A stretch of DNA of 37,999 nucleotides from DASUHT01 sp038230835. Lineage in GTDB: Bacteria; Actinomycetota; Thermoleophilia; Gaiellales; JAICJC01. The notes beneath the pieces are model-generated. The model was not told the origin of the DNA, did no database searches, and saw nothing but the letters and a program-made list of their open reading frames with translations. Below are positions 1 through 7,005 of this stretch, piece after piece; position 1 is the stretch's first letter; every line of letters starts with the position of its first letter. A program made the position numbers and the translations under genes. The DNA lies in assembly GCA_038230835.1 (NCBI GenBank), contig JBBRMM010000029.1:1-37999 (forward strand). Reading direction: 5' to 3'.

Positions 1-6
1 GCCATT

Positions 7-41
7 GCCGGTTTTCAAGACCGGCTCGAGCGTAGTGCTCG
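7..41 (+). other. tRNA-Sec-like anticodon arm and variable arm (fragment)
   Basis: Bases 7-12 and 20-25 form a perfect 6-bp stem around a 7-nt loop (13-19, TTTCAAG) whose central triplet is TCA, the selenocysteine tRNA anticodon. It is followed by a second perfect stem (27-31 with 37-41, loop 32-36) in the place and size of a long variable arm. A 5' half could lie left of the window. No T arm with a GGTTCRA-type motif follows, so this is not a complete tRNA. It may be a tRNA-Sec remnant or disrupted gene, or two chance hairpins. Confidence 0.3.
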
Positions 42-99
42 GCCCCTGGCTGATACTCTTGCTTGGTCAGGAGTAGCGCCTGGTGGATTCTGGCCCAAA

Positions 100-124
100 G
101 CGTGCATCACCGGTGCATCACGAG
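100..124 (+). repeat. 25-bp direct repeat, copy A
   Basis: This copy matches 276-300 at 24 of 25 bases (mismatch at 116 versus 292). Its centre is the 8-bp palindrome CACCGGTG. The two copies flank 151 bp with no convincing gene. Such a pair could be the footprint of a small integrated or excised element, or a pair of protein-binding sites. Confidence 0.75.
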
Positions 125-241
125 GACACCATCTGGCACGCTTCTGCGGCAGGCGCCAAGCGCGCGGAGCCCCATGGTTAAGCGAAATCCCGCGCAGCCA
201 CGAATGCCGGGACGAAGAATCCCGCTTACAGATCGGCTAAA

Positions 242-269
242 GGAAAGCCCTGCAAATGCAGGGCTTTCC
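242..269. terminator. Perfect 13-bp inverted repeat (hairpin)
   Basis: Arms 242-254 and 257-269 are perfectly complementary, with only AA between them. The lower stem is GGAAAGCC/GGCTTTCC. There is no T-tract, and no gene ends here inside the window, so it may be a bidirectional terminator for something upstream or part of the repeat-bounded segment 100-300. It lies 6 bp before repeat copy B. Confidence 0.5.
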
Positions 270-275
270 CATTTG

Positions 276-300
276 GCGTGCATCACCGGTGGATCACGAG
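276..300 (+). repeat. 25-bp direct repeat, copy B
   Basis: Second copy of the repeat at 100-124, with the same orientation and one mismatch. The stretch 301-437, between this repeat and the promoter of the next gene, holds nothing I recognise. Confidence 0.75.
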
Positions 301-437
301 ATCGAGCTTGTGCGGACTCGGTCGGCGTCGGAGGCTGGCGAGATCCGCATCGTTGGGCGGAAGGCGCCTCCCGAAGGCCGGCACGCGGTGGCATACGTGG
401 TTTCCAAGATCGCGACCCTTTGAGCACCCACCGCGGC

Positions 438-465
438 CTGACATCTCCGCGCCACGAACTAGACT
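438..465 (+). promoter_or_regulatory. Sigma70-type promoter of the flavoprotein gene
   Basis: A -35 like CTGACA (438-443) and a -10 TAGACT (460-465) are 16 bp apart. The predicted start near 472 gives a leader of about 16 nt that includes the GGAGGGA ribosome binding site just before the ATG at 488. Confidence 0.55.
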
Positions 466-487
466 GCGCGGTGGAGGGATAGGCCAC

Positions 488-2095
488 ATGAACGCCCCGG
501 ACAGCCCAGCATTGACGGCATCGCAGCTCGCGGCGATCGCCGAGATGGGCGACGAGCGAACGGCGGCGGAGGGCGACATCCTGTACCGGATCGGCGACGA
601 GCGCTACCCGTTCATCGCGATCATGGAAGGTGAGGTCGCGGTGCTCGACGCCGCCGGCGACGAAATCACGCGCCACGGCCCGTCGAAGTTCCTCGGCGAG
701 GTCAACCTGTTGTCCGGGCAGGCAGCGTTCGTCACCGCCGCCGCCACCGAGCGCACCCGGTACATCGCCGTCGAGCGCGAAGCGCTGCGCGCCCTGCTGT
801 TCGATGACGGGCCGCTCAGCAGCCTCCTGCTGTCGACGTTCATCGCTCGGCGCGAGGCGCTGCAGCAGGTTGCCGGGGTGGGGCTCGAGATCGTCGGTCC
901 TCACTCGTCCGAGTCGACCAGGCGGCTGGTGGACTATGTCCGGAACAACCGGCTGCCGTACACCTGGCGCAATCCAGAGCTGGCCGACGACCCGGACGCG
1001 GCGGCGCTGGTCACCGGCATCAAACCCGCCGACCTGCCGCTCGTCCGGCTGCCGGGCGGGGTGGAGATGCGCGCACCCTCGCCGGGTGAGTTGTCGAGGG
1101 CGCTTGGTATCGGGCGAGAGCTTGCCTCCCGGGAGGAGGTCGACCTGCTCGTGGTGGGAGCCGGACCGGCCGGGCTCGGCGCCGCCGTCTACGGGGCGTC
1201 CGAGGGCCTCGTGACGCTGGTCGTCGACAGCTCCGCGCTGGGTGGTCAGGCCGGCCAGTCGCGCCGGATCGAGAACTACCTCGGCTTTCCGGCCGGGATC
1301 ACCGGCACCGAGCTGACGACCCGTGCGGTCGTCCAGGCCCGGAAGTTCGGGGCTCTCACCGCGACGCCGTACCGGGCGGTGGCGCTGGAGCCCGGAGATG
1401 GACAGCACGTGGTCCGTCTCGAGGACGGAGTGGAGATCTCGGCCCGTGCCGTGCTGCTTGCAACCGGCGCCCAGTACCGGCGCCTCCCGGTCGACGGCCT
1501 CTCCGACTATGAGGGCTTGAGCGTCTTTTACGCCGCCGGGCCGCCGGAGCAGCAGCTCTGTGGCGCGTCACGGGTCGCCGTGGCCGGCGGTGGCAACTCG
1601 GCCGGCCAGGCGGCGGTGTGGCTGGCGCGCGGGGGGGCGCTGGTCAGCTTGTTGCACCGGCGCGCGGACCTGCACGAGACGATGTCGGACTATCTCATTC
1701 GCGAGCTCGATCGGTACGAGGTGACCGTCCGCGACCGGAGCGAGATCGCCGAGCTGCATGGCGATGTGGGGCGCCTGGAGGCGGTCACCCTGACCACCGG
1801 AGAGCGTGTGCCGCTCTCGTTCCTGTTCCTCTTCCTGGGCGCACGCCCGTGCACCGAGTGGCTGGACGACGCGGTCGCCCGGGACGACGACGGCTTCGTT
1901 CTCACCGGCCCCGCGGTCGGGAGTGAGAACCTGCTCGAGACCAGCGTGCCGGGGATCTTCGCCGCCGGCGATGCGCGTTCCGGTTCGACGAAGCGCTGCG
2001 CCACCGCCGTCGGCGAGGGCGCGATGGCCGTGCAGTTCGTGCACGTCCGTCTCGCGCAACAGGCCGCGGCGGCCCAGGGCACCGCCTCCGGGTGA
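488..2095 (+). CDS. Cyclic-nucleotide-binding / thioredoxin-reductase-like FAD oxidoreductase
   Basis: 535 aa. Residues about 15-140 look like a cNMP-binding (CAP-type) beta-roll (GDILYRIGDE, GEVAVLDAAG, FLGEVNLLSGQAAF). From about residue 215 a thioredoxin-reductase fold follows: FAD site VVGAGPAGLGAAVYG (about 221), NAD(P)H site VAVAGGGNSAGQAAVWLA (about 362) and the closing GIFAAGDARSGSTKRCATAVGEG. Where true thioredoxin reductases carry CATC, this protein reads VFYAAGPPEQQLCG, so the redox disulfide is absent. Known relatives share this loss and are annotated only by homology. It is therefore a pyridine-nucleotide-dependent flavoprotein, possibly controlled by a cyclic nucleotide, with unknown electron acceptor. 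The ATG at 488 was chosen because GGAGGGA precedes it and the domain starts there; the open frame upstream lacks homology. It overlaps the next gene by 4 bp, so they are probably co-transcribed. Confidence 0.88.
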   Translation: MNAPDSPALTASQLAAIAEMGDERTAAEGDILYRIGDERYPFIAIMEGEVAVLDAAGDEITRHGPSKFLGEVNLLSGQAAFVTAAATERTRYIAVEREALRALLFDDGPLSSLLLSTFIARREALQQVAGVGLEIVGPHSSESTRRLVDYVRNNRLPYTWRNPELADDPDAAALVTGIKPADLPLVRLPGGVEMRAPSPGELSRALGIGRELASREEVDLLVVGAGPAGLGAAVYGASEGLVTLVVDSSALGGQAGQSRRIENYLGFPAGITGTELTTRAVVQARKFGALTATPYRAVALEPGDGQHVVRLEDGVEISARAVLLATGAQYRRLPVDGLSDYEGLSVFYAAGPPEQQLCGASRVAVAGGGNSAGQAAVWLARGGALVSLLHRRADLHETMSDYLIRELDRYEVTVRDRSEIAELHGDVGRLEAVTLTTGERVPLSFLFLFLGARPCTEWLDDAVARDDDGFVLTGPAVGSENLLETSVPGIFAAGDARSGSTKRCATAVGEGAMAVQFVHVRLAQQAAAAQGTASG

Positions 2096-2772
2096 CCGCC
2101 ACGAGCGAGCTCGTCACCCTGTACCAGGCCGAATGGTGTCCGTTCTCCTCCGCCGTTCGCGAGGTGCTGACCGAGCTCGGGATCGATGTGATCGTGCGCC
2201 AGGTCGAGCCGTGGCCGGAGCAGCGAGCGCACCTACGTGAGGTGGCCGGCACCGACCTGATCCCGGTCATGCAGACGGAGGACGGGCTGATCTTCCGCGG
2301 CGCCCGGGCGATCTTCGCCCACCTGGAGAGCCGCGAAGCCTGGGGATACGCCGCTGCCCATCGACAGCGCTACGCCGACCACAGGGACTCCCGCGAATCG
2401 GACGCGACCGGACAGCTGCTCGAGTACTTCAACGGCAGCGGCGACCTCGAGCCACACGAGCCAGAGGCGTCCGCCGACGAACCCGTGGTGGTCAACGTCC
2501 CTTCGGCGCACCGGTACGAGCTGCTTCTCGGTGGGCGCAGAATCGGGCTGCTCGCCTACCGGCAGCGGGAGAACCGCATCGCATTCACCCACACCGAGGT
2601 CAGTCCCACGTGCCAGGGCCGGGGCTTCGGCAGCCGCCTGGCCGCGGTCGCCCTGGATGATGCGCGCCGGCAGGGACTCGTGGTCGTGCCGCTCTGTCCA
2701 TTCATCGCCGCATATATCCAGGGGCACCCCGACTACCGCGACCTCGTCGCTCCGGAGCATCGCCGACCGTGA
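2092..2772 (+). CDS. Glutaredoxin-like / GNAT acetyltransferase fusion protein
   Basis: 226 aa, GTG start overlapping the stop of the preceding flavoprotein gene (GTGA). Residues about 5-80 form a glutaredoxin-type thioredoxin fold with WCPFS at the active site (single Cys, Ser in place of the second Cys) and the cis-Pro segment DLIPVMQTEDG. Residues about 135-222 match the small YjdJ-type GNAT family: the acetyl-CoA loop appears as CQGRGFGSRLAAVAL, and PLCPFIAAYIQGHPDYRDLV is the family's C-terminal motif. The substrate is unknown; relatives are simply called N-acetyltransferases. Position suggests the thiol domain could serve as partner of the upstream reductase. That is inference, because both proteins lack their usual dithiol. 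Confidence 0.85.
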   Translation: MTATSELVTLYQAEWCPFSSAVREVLTELGIDVIVRQVEPWPEQRAHLREVAGTDLIPVMQTEDGLIFRGARAIFAHLESREAWGYAAAHRQRYADHRDSRESDATGQLLEYFNGSGDLEPHEPEASADEPVVVNVPSAHRYELLLGGRRIGLLAYRQRENRIAFTHTEVSPTCQGRGFGSRLAAVALDDARRQGLVVVPLCPFIAAYIQGHPDYRDLVAPEHRRP

Positions 2773-2814
2773 GGCCGCCCCGCCGGCCGTGACCGTGGTT
2801 CAGTTCCGGGCTGC

Positions 2815-2835
2815 TCCCGCAACCGCGGGACTTTT
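2815..2835 (+). terminator. Probable terminator after the glutaredoxin-GNAT gene
   Basis: TCCCGC-AACC-GCGGGA forms a 6-bp stem with a 4-nt loop (2815-2830), followed by TTTT at 2832-2835. It lies about 45 bp after the stop codon and before the convergent propeller gene. Confidence 0.5.
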
Positions 2836-2915
2836 CCCACATTGATGCGCTGAACGCCCTCTCTGCCGGCGTGCGGTATCGCGGCCGGTCGAACGACACC
2901 TCGGCGGGCTTTGGC

Positions 2916-4109
2916 TCAGCAGGTGTGGGGTCGTTCGACGAGTGTGTGTTGTTGGTCGCTGGTTCCCACCGCCCATGGGCAGTCCGTGTGGCTGATGGTG
3001 ACGCTTAGTAGCTGGGAGTCTGAGCCGGAGGCTGTTTGGCTGGTGGTGATGTGCCAGCCGCTGCCGTCGTAGTGGGCGGTGAGGGTGCGGTAGGCAGAGT
3101 TGGTTTCGATGCTGCCGACGGCCCACACGTCGGTGGCGGACCGCGCGGTGACCGATGCGAAGACTGCCGAGTCGGGGGCTCCGACGTCGACCGCCACGAT
3201 CCGCTAGGTGTGCCCGTTCCAGTGCAGCGCGAGGGGCAGCGCGTCGTCGTGGCCGCGGTGACCCTGGGTGCCGACCGCCCAGATGTCGCGTGGGTTGATG
3301 GCGACGGCAGACGAGATCAGGAATGTGCGGTCGGGGCTGACGGTCGGCGGTGGTTGGCGGCTCCAGTGGGTGCCGTTCCAGTGCAGGAGCAGCATGCCCT
3401 CGTGGCCGTCTTGGACGAGTTGGTGCCAGTCGCCGAATGCCCACGCGTCGCTGACGGTCGGGCTGACGATGGCGGACAGTTCGGGGTTGGCGACTGCAAG
3501 TTTGGGAATGGCCTGGATGCGCCAGTGGGAGCCGTGGAAGCGCAGGATCAGCGGGCCTCGCGGGTGTTTGACGGTGCCGACCGCCCAGGCGTCCGACCCG
3601 CGGGCTGCAATGCCGGTGAGAACCACCCCTGCCCGAAGCGGCAGCGGACTGTCGGCCCACTGATGGCCGTCCCAGTGCAACACCTTCGCGGGGAACGATT
3701 GGTCTGTGTTTGCGACGACCGCCCACAGGCTCGCGGTGGTGGTGCCTGCCAGCCCGCCGATCGATCCTTGCATTGGCGGGATCTGCGCGAGCTGGTAGCG
3801 CTGTCCGTTCCAGTGCTCGAGTACGGCGTAGTTGGGGGCGAACGCCACCGTGCCCTCTGGTATGGGCGTCGGTCCGATCTGGCCCGCTCCCGCCATCCCG
3901 CCGATCCACACATCCGTCGGCGACAGCGCCAAGACGCTGTCGAACTGCGCGACCTTCCCCGGCTGAGGCGCCCCAACCGCGTTCCAGACGCACGATGTCA
4001 CCGGACACGTCGGTGTCGGAGCGGCGACGGTCGATGTCGACCGGCCCGCCAATCGCACGCCCGCGACCACTCCGACCCCCACCAGCACGATCAGAATGAC
4101 GCGGCGCAT
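2916..4109 (-). pseudogene. Secreted/anchored beta-propeller-like protein interrupted by in-frame TAG
   Basis: Read through the stop, the frame is 397 codons. It begins MRRVILIVLVGVGVVAG, a signal anchor or uncleaved signal sequence, followed by about six repeats with HW(D/N)G..W and S.TDVWA.G motifs, as in propeller domains of secreted actinobacterial proteins. At 3204-3206 the frame contains TAG; coding resumes at once in the same frame (RIVAVDVGAPDSAVFASV). The repeat pattern (HWDGHQW, HWNGTHW, HYDGSGW) predicts Trp exactly there, so TGG to TAG is the simplest explanation. As it stands the product is 301 aa and lacks the last 93-95 residues. Alternatives are amber readthrough or a sequence error. 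The lipoprotein gene at 4186-4596 lies 76 bp upstream on the same strand. No enzymatic function is recognised. Confidence 0.8.
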
Positions 4110-4185
4110 AGCTGGTTAGACGCCCTCTCCGGCCCGAAGTTCAAGGCAAGCACAAGAGGCGTGGCGCCACGGTGGTTGTCGACGC

Positions 4186-4596
4186 CTACCCCTGGATCGT
4201 TAGGCGCAGCGGCTTGGACGTGACGGCGGTGGTGATCGCGACTGTTGCTGGCGTGACCTGGCGCGGTGGTTGCCTGAGCGGGTATGCCTGGATCGTCCAG
4301 CTGCCGGGGAACAAGCGAATCTGAAATGACCCGTCCGTAACCGTCGTCGTCTGAGGGCACGCCCCGCTGAACATCCCAGCCGGGCAGAACTGGACGTTGC
4401 CTCGAAACGCTGTCACGCAGATGCCATAGAACGGCTTTCGGCATGGCGGGTACACCGCGCGGCCCTGAACGACCACCGGACGCACCGGCGCGCTGGGAGG
4501 GCTGGACGAGGAGAGACACCCAGCGGCACCCAGTCCCAATGCGCCCACTCCGATCAGAACCGATGCCTGCATCACTCGGTCTGACGGCTCGATCAC
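4186..4596 (-). CDS. Putative lipoprotein with carboxypeptidase-regulatory-like fold
   Basis: 136 aa with GTG start; a shorter start at an ATG 24 bp downstream (4572) is possible. A hydrophobic stretch ends in LGAAGC, a plausible lipobox, followed by a Ser/Pro-rich linker. The remainder (VVVQGRAVYPPC, GNVQFCPAGMF, GSFQIRLFPGSWTIQAYP) has the look of a prealbumin-like/CarboxypepD_reg beta domain, common in exported proteins. Four Cys outside the lipobox could form disulfides. Function is unknown. It is transcribed toward the interrupted propeller gene with a 76-bp gap, so the two may form one unit. It is divergent from the cupin gene at 4703. Confidence 0.7.
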   Translation of the reverse strand: MIEPSDRVMQASVLIGVGALGLGAAGCLSSSSPPSAPVRPVVVQGRAVYPPCRKPFYGICVTAFRGNVQFCPAGMFSGACPQTTTVTDGSFQIRLFPGSWTIQAYPLRQPPRQVTPATVAITTAVTSKPLRLTIQG

Positions 4597-4702
4597 CTGA
4601 AAAGTTCCCCGGAACGTCGCTCGCTGGTCACGGCACGCCGGGCTCAGCAGGAATCAGGTTCGGTGACGGCCGGCGTGTCATACTTGGCGCCGGGACGATC
4701 CT

Positions 4703-5368
4703 GTGTGTGACTTCCAGCATCCGCTGCCGCCGCTCGACGAGGACGAGTACGTTCTCGACACGCCGTTCGTGCGCGGGTTCGTGGGTGACGTGGCGGCGCT
4801 GATCGGCGACGCGCCGTCGGCTGCTCGCGCGTGCGAGCTGATCGAGCCGCTCTTCAGGCGAGTGCTCGCCGATCGCACGTGGCTTCCCGAGCGCTTCCAG
4901 GAACCGGCGGCGGAGAGTGGGATGGGAGGTGGGATCGGCCAATGGTTGCTCTTCCGCGCCGCCGATCGGTCGCTCTCACTCTTCAGCCTCGTCGTGCCGC
5001 CGGGGGCGATGACCCCTGTGCACGACCACCTCGCGTGGGGGCTCGTCGGCCTCTACCGAGGGAATCAGGACGAAGAGTTCTACCGGCCTGGAGCCGGCCG
5101 GCTCGAACTCGCCCGAAGCCGTCCGCTCTCGCCGGGCGACCACTACGCACTCCTTCCACCACGAAACGACGTCCATCGGGTGCGCACGACGTCCGCCGTC
5201 ACGTCGGTGTCGATCCACCTGCTGGCCAACGACACCGGATGCGTCCTGCGCCACACCTACGACGAGCACACCGGCGAGGCGCGCCCGTTTCGCTCGGGCT
5301 ATGTCAACGCACAGTGTGAGGGGCCGGTCGGCGTCGATCTGGCCGGCGACAGCGCGGCACATCCCTAG
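4703..5368 (+). CDS. Cysteine dioxygenase-like cupin protein
   Basis: 221 aa, GTG start (VCDFQHPLPPL). The central part has a cysteine dioxygenase type I/3-mercaptopropionate dioxygenase cupin pattern: PPGAMTPVHDHLAWGLVGLYRG supplies two His on one strand, and NDVHRV supplies the third metal His, which suggests mononuclear iron. Family members oxidise thiols such as cysteine or 3-mercaptopropionate to sulfinates with O2; the exact substrate cannot be read here. The length is close to bacterial CDO proteins (about 190-220 aa). It stands alone, divergent from the lipoprotein gene and followed by 429 bp of non-coding DNA. An upstream CATACT at about 4679 could be a -10 but is weak. Confidence 0.75.
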   Translation: MCDFQHPLPPLDEDEYVLDTPFVRGFVGDVAALIGDAPSAARACELIEPLFRRVLADRTWLPERFQEPAAESGMGGGIGQWLLFRAADRSLSLFSLVVPPGAMTPVHDHLAWGLVGLYRGNQDEEFYRPGAGRLELARSRPLSPGDHYALLPPRNDVHRVRTTSAVTSVSIHLLANDTGCVLRHTYDEHTGEARPFRSGYVNAQCEGPVGVDLAGDSAAHP

Positions 5369-5579
5369 CGCCACCAAACCCCCCGGCCGTTCCGCTCCCC
5401 AGGAGCACCCGTCAGGCGGCCGAGACGACTGCGTGGCGCGCTCCGGTAGGGCGCAGTTGGATCGAGTGCAGCGCCAGCAGTTCGATCAGGAGCGCCAGCG
5501 CAGGATCGTCGGCCGACTGAGCGTGACTGGGCTCGGTGGGTTGAGTTGGGTCGGCGATTACGAAACGCTCCAGATACAG

Positions 5580-5625
5580 CCCGGCGCCAGACCCAAGAGG
5601 ACGGAATTGGGGGTCTGGCGCCGGG
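5580..5625. repeat. Perfect 15-bp inverted repeat
   Basis: Arms 5580-5594 (CCCGGCGCCAGACCC) and 5611-5625 are exactly complementary, with a 16-nt loop. There is no T-tract. It may be a bidirectional terminator or a REP-like palindromic element. Confidence 0.7.
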
Positions 5626-5656
5626 TGTAGGGGGGTGTGGGACGACCAGCGTGACG

Positions 5657-5786
5657 CTTTCCACAGCCAGTCGTCAAGCACCGGGGGCCTGTAGGCGTGC
5701 CAGAATGTCGCAACGTGCGGCAAGTTTCTGCATCTATGCACAGGCCGTCCACACCGCCCCCCGAGTTACCCACAACTCCGTCCACA
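5657..5786 (+). promoter_or_regulatory. Cluster of DnaA-box-like 9-mers
   Basis: Four sites in one orientation resemble TTATCCACA: CTTTCCACA (5657-5665, two mismatches), CCGTCCACA (5745-5753 and 5778-5786, two mismatches to TTGTCCACA) and TTACCCACA (5766-5774, one mismatch). No dnaA, dnaN or parAB is near, so an origin is unlikely. A DnaA titration or regulatory site, or chance, are the options. Confidence 0.25.
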
Positions 5787-5797
5787 ACCCCTCGGGG
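5759..5797 (-). terminator. Hairpin directly after the M20 gene
   Basis: CTCGGGG (5791-5797) abuts the stop codon of the minus-strand M20 gene and pairs with CCCCGAG (5759-5765) across a 25-nt loop that contains two of the DnaA-box-like sites. It is a plausible but atypical terminator, with no U-run. Confidence 0.35.
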
Positions 5798-6985
5798 TCA
5801 GCTGGCCTGGAGGGCTGCTCCGAGGGCATCGGTCAGCACCTGCGCCGCCGCCAGGCAGTCGCCCTCGGAGGCAGATTCGGCGGGGGTGTGACTGGCGCCG
5901 GTGGGGTTGCGCACGAAGAGCATCGCCGTTGGCACATCGGGCGCGAGGATGCCGGCGTCATGGCCGGCGTAGGACGGCAGGTCGCCGGCCGTCACCCGGT
6001 GGCGCTCAGCGGCGTCGACCAGCATCGAGCGCAGACCGGGGTCGAAGGCTGCGCCGTCGTTTCGCGACTCGCGGGTGAACTCGGCGTCGCCGAAGCCAGT
6101 GCGAAGTTCGTCCACGATCTCGTGGACCGTGCCCACATCCAGTGCGCGCACGTCGAGTGACACAGCCACCCGGCCGGGGATCGAGTTGGTCGAGCCGGGA
6201 GCGACCTCGACCCGGCCTACGGTACCCACCGCGCCGGTTCGCGCGCGGGCCGTAGTGTCCACCGCCAGCACGAACCGGGCGGCGGGCAGGAGCGCGTCGC
6301 GGCGCCCCTCCATCACCGTCGTGCCGGCATGATTGGCCTCGCCCGCGAACTCCACCCGCCACCGCTGGCGGGGCGCGAGCAGCGTGGCGACCCCCAGCGT
6401 CAGGTCGCGGTCGACCAGCGACTTGCCCTGCTCGACGTGCACCTCGAAGAAGCAGCGGACGTGCTCCAGTTGCGCGGTCGCCGCCTGCAGCGACGCACGG
6501 GTGACGCCGTAGATCGCCGGCGCGTCACCCATCACCTCCAGCACGTGGTCGATATCGAGGCGACCGGTGATGGCCAGGCTGGCAAAGCACGGCACCCGAA
6601 ACCTCGCCCCCTCCTCGTCGACGAAGGCCACGACCGCCAGCGGGTGGCGGCGGCCGGCCTCCGACTCGAGCAGCGCGGCGGCCGCCTCCAGCGCGCTCAC
6701 CACGCCCAGCGCCCCGTCGTAGGCGCCGCCGTCCGGCTGGGTGTCCAGATGCGAGCCGGCGCACACCCAAGGCCCGCGGTCGGCGTCGGAGGTGACCGCC
6801 CACAGGCTGCCGGCGCCGTCCTGGTGCACGTCCAGGCCGAGCTGGGTGGCGGTGCGCGTGAACCAGGCCCGCGCCGCCGCCTCGAGCGGGCTCCACGCCA
6901 GCCGGTTCCAGCCGGTGGGCGTACGGCCGATCGCCGCCAACTCCCCGAACCAGGTCAAAAACCGTTCTCGCGATACGTCCGCCAC
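5798..6985 (-). CDS. M20-family amidohydrolase (allantoate amidohydrolase / N-carbamoyl amino acid hydrolase type)
   Basis: 395 aa, the usual family length. Metal and catalytic features are in order: AGSHLDTQPDGGAYDGALGV (metal His/Asp), FVDEEGARF (Glu pair), FEVHVEQGKSL (His) and SYAGHDAGIL (C-terminal His). The hydantoinase/carbamoylase subfamily hydrolyses N-carbamoyl, ureido or N-formyl amino acids. It sits head to head with hutF, 20 bp away. In actinobacterial histidine-degradation clusters a protein of this family accompanies HutF and has been proposed as an alternative N-formylglutamate deformylase, so that role is the favoured inference here. The GTG at 6985 fits the family N-terminus (RERFLTWFGELAAIG). 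Confidence 0.85.
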   Translation of the reverse strand: MADVSRERFLTWFGELAAIGRTPTGWNRLAWSPLEAAARAWFTRTATQLGLDVHQDGAGSLWAVTSDADRGPWVCAGSHLDTQPDGGAYDGALGVVSALEAAAALLESEAGRRHPLAVVAFVDEEGARFRVPCFASLAITGRLDIDHVLEVMGDAPAIYGVTRASLQAATAQLEHVRCFFEVHVEQGKSLVDRDLTLGVATLLAPRQRWRVEFAGEANHAGTTVMEGRRDALLPAARFVLAVDTTARARTGAVGTVGRVEVAPGSTNSIPGRVAVSLDVRALDVGTVHEIVDELRTGFGDAEFTRESRNDGAAFDPGLRSMLVDAAERHRVTAGDLPSYAGHDAGILAPDVPTAMLFVRNPTGASHTPAESASEGDCLAAAQVLTDALGAALQAS

Positions 6986-7005
6986 CGATTTGGGAGGATA
7001 CGGGC

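Larger units (their letters stand above)
5369..5797. other. Non-coding region with hairpins and DnaA-box-like sites
   Basis: 429 bp between the cupin and M20 genes. A minus-strand frame (5412-5741) has a protein-like C-terminal half but no homology, no good start and the hairpin inside it; I do not call it a gene, though it could be a decayed one. The region also holds a perfect 15-bp hairpin, four same-direction DnaA-box-like 9-mers and a short hairpin next to the M20 stop, listed separately. Confidence 0.6.

Noticed and set aside
5412..5741. Minus-strand 109-aa frame in the gene-free region
   Set aside because: The C-terminal half looks protein-like, but there is no ribosome binding site, no homology and a perfect hairpin inside; at most a decayed gene.
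5657..5786. Possible replication origin
   Set aside because: Only four imperfect DnaA-like sites, no AT-rich unwinding element and no dnaA, dnaN, parA or gidB nearby.
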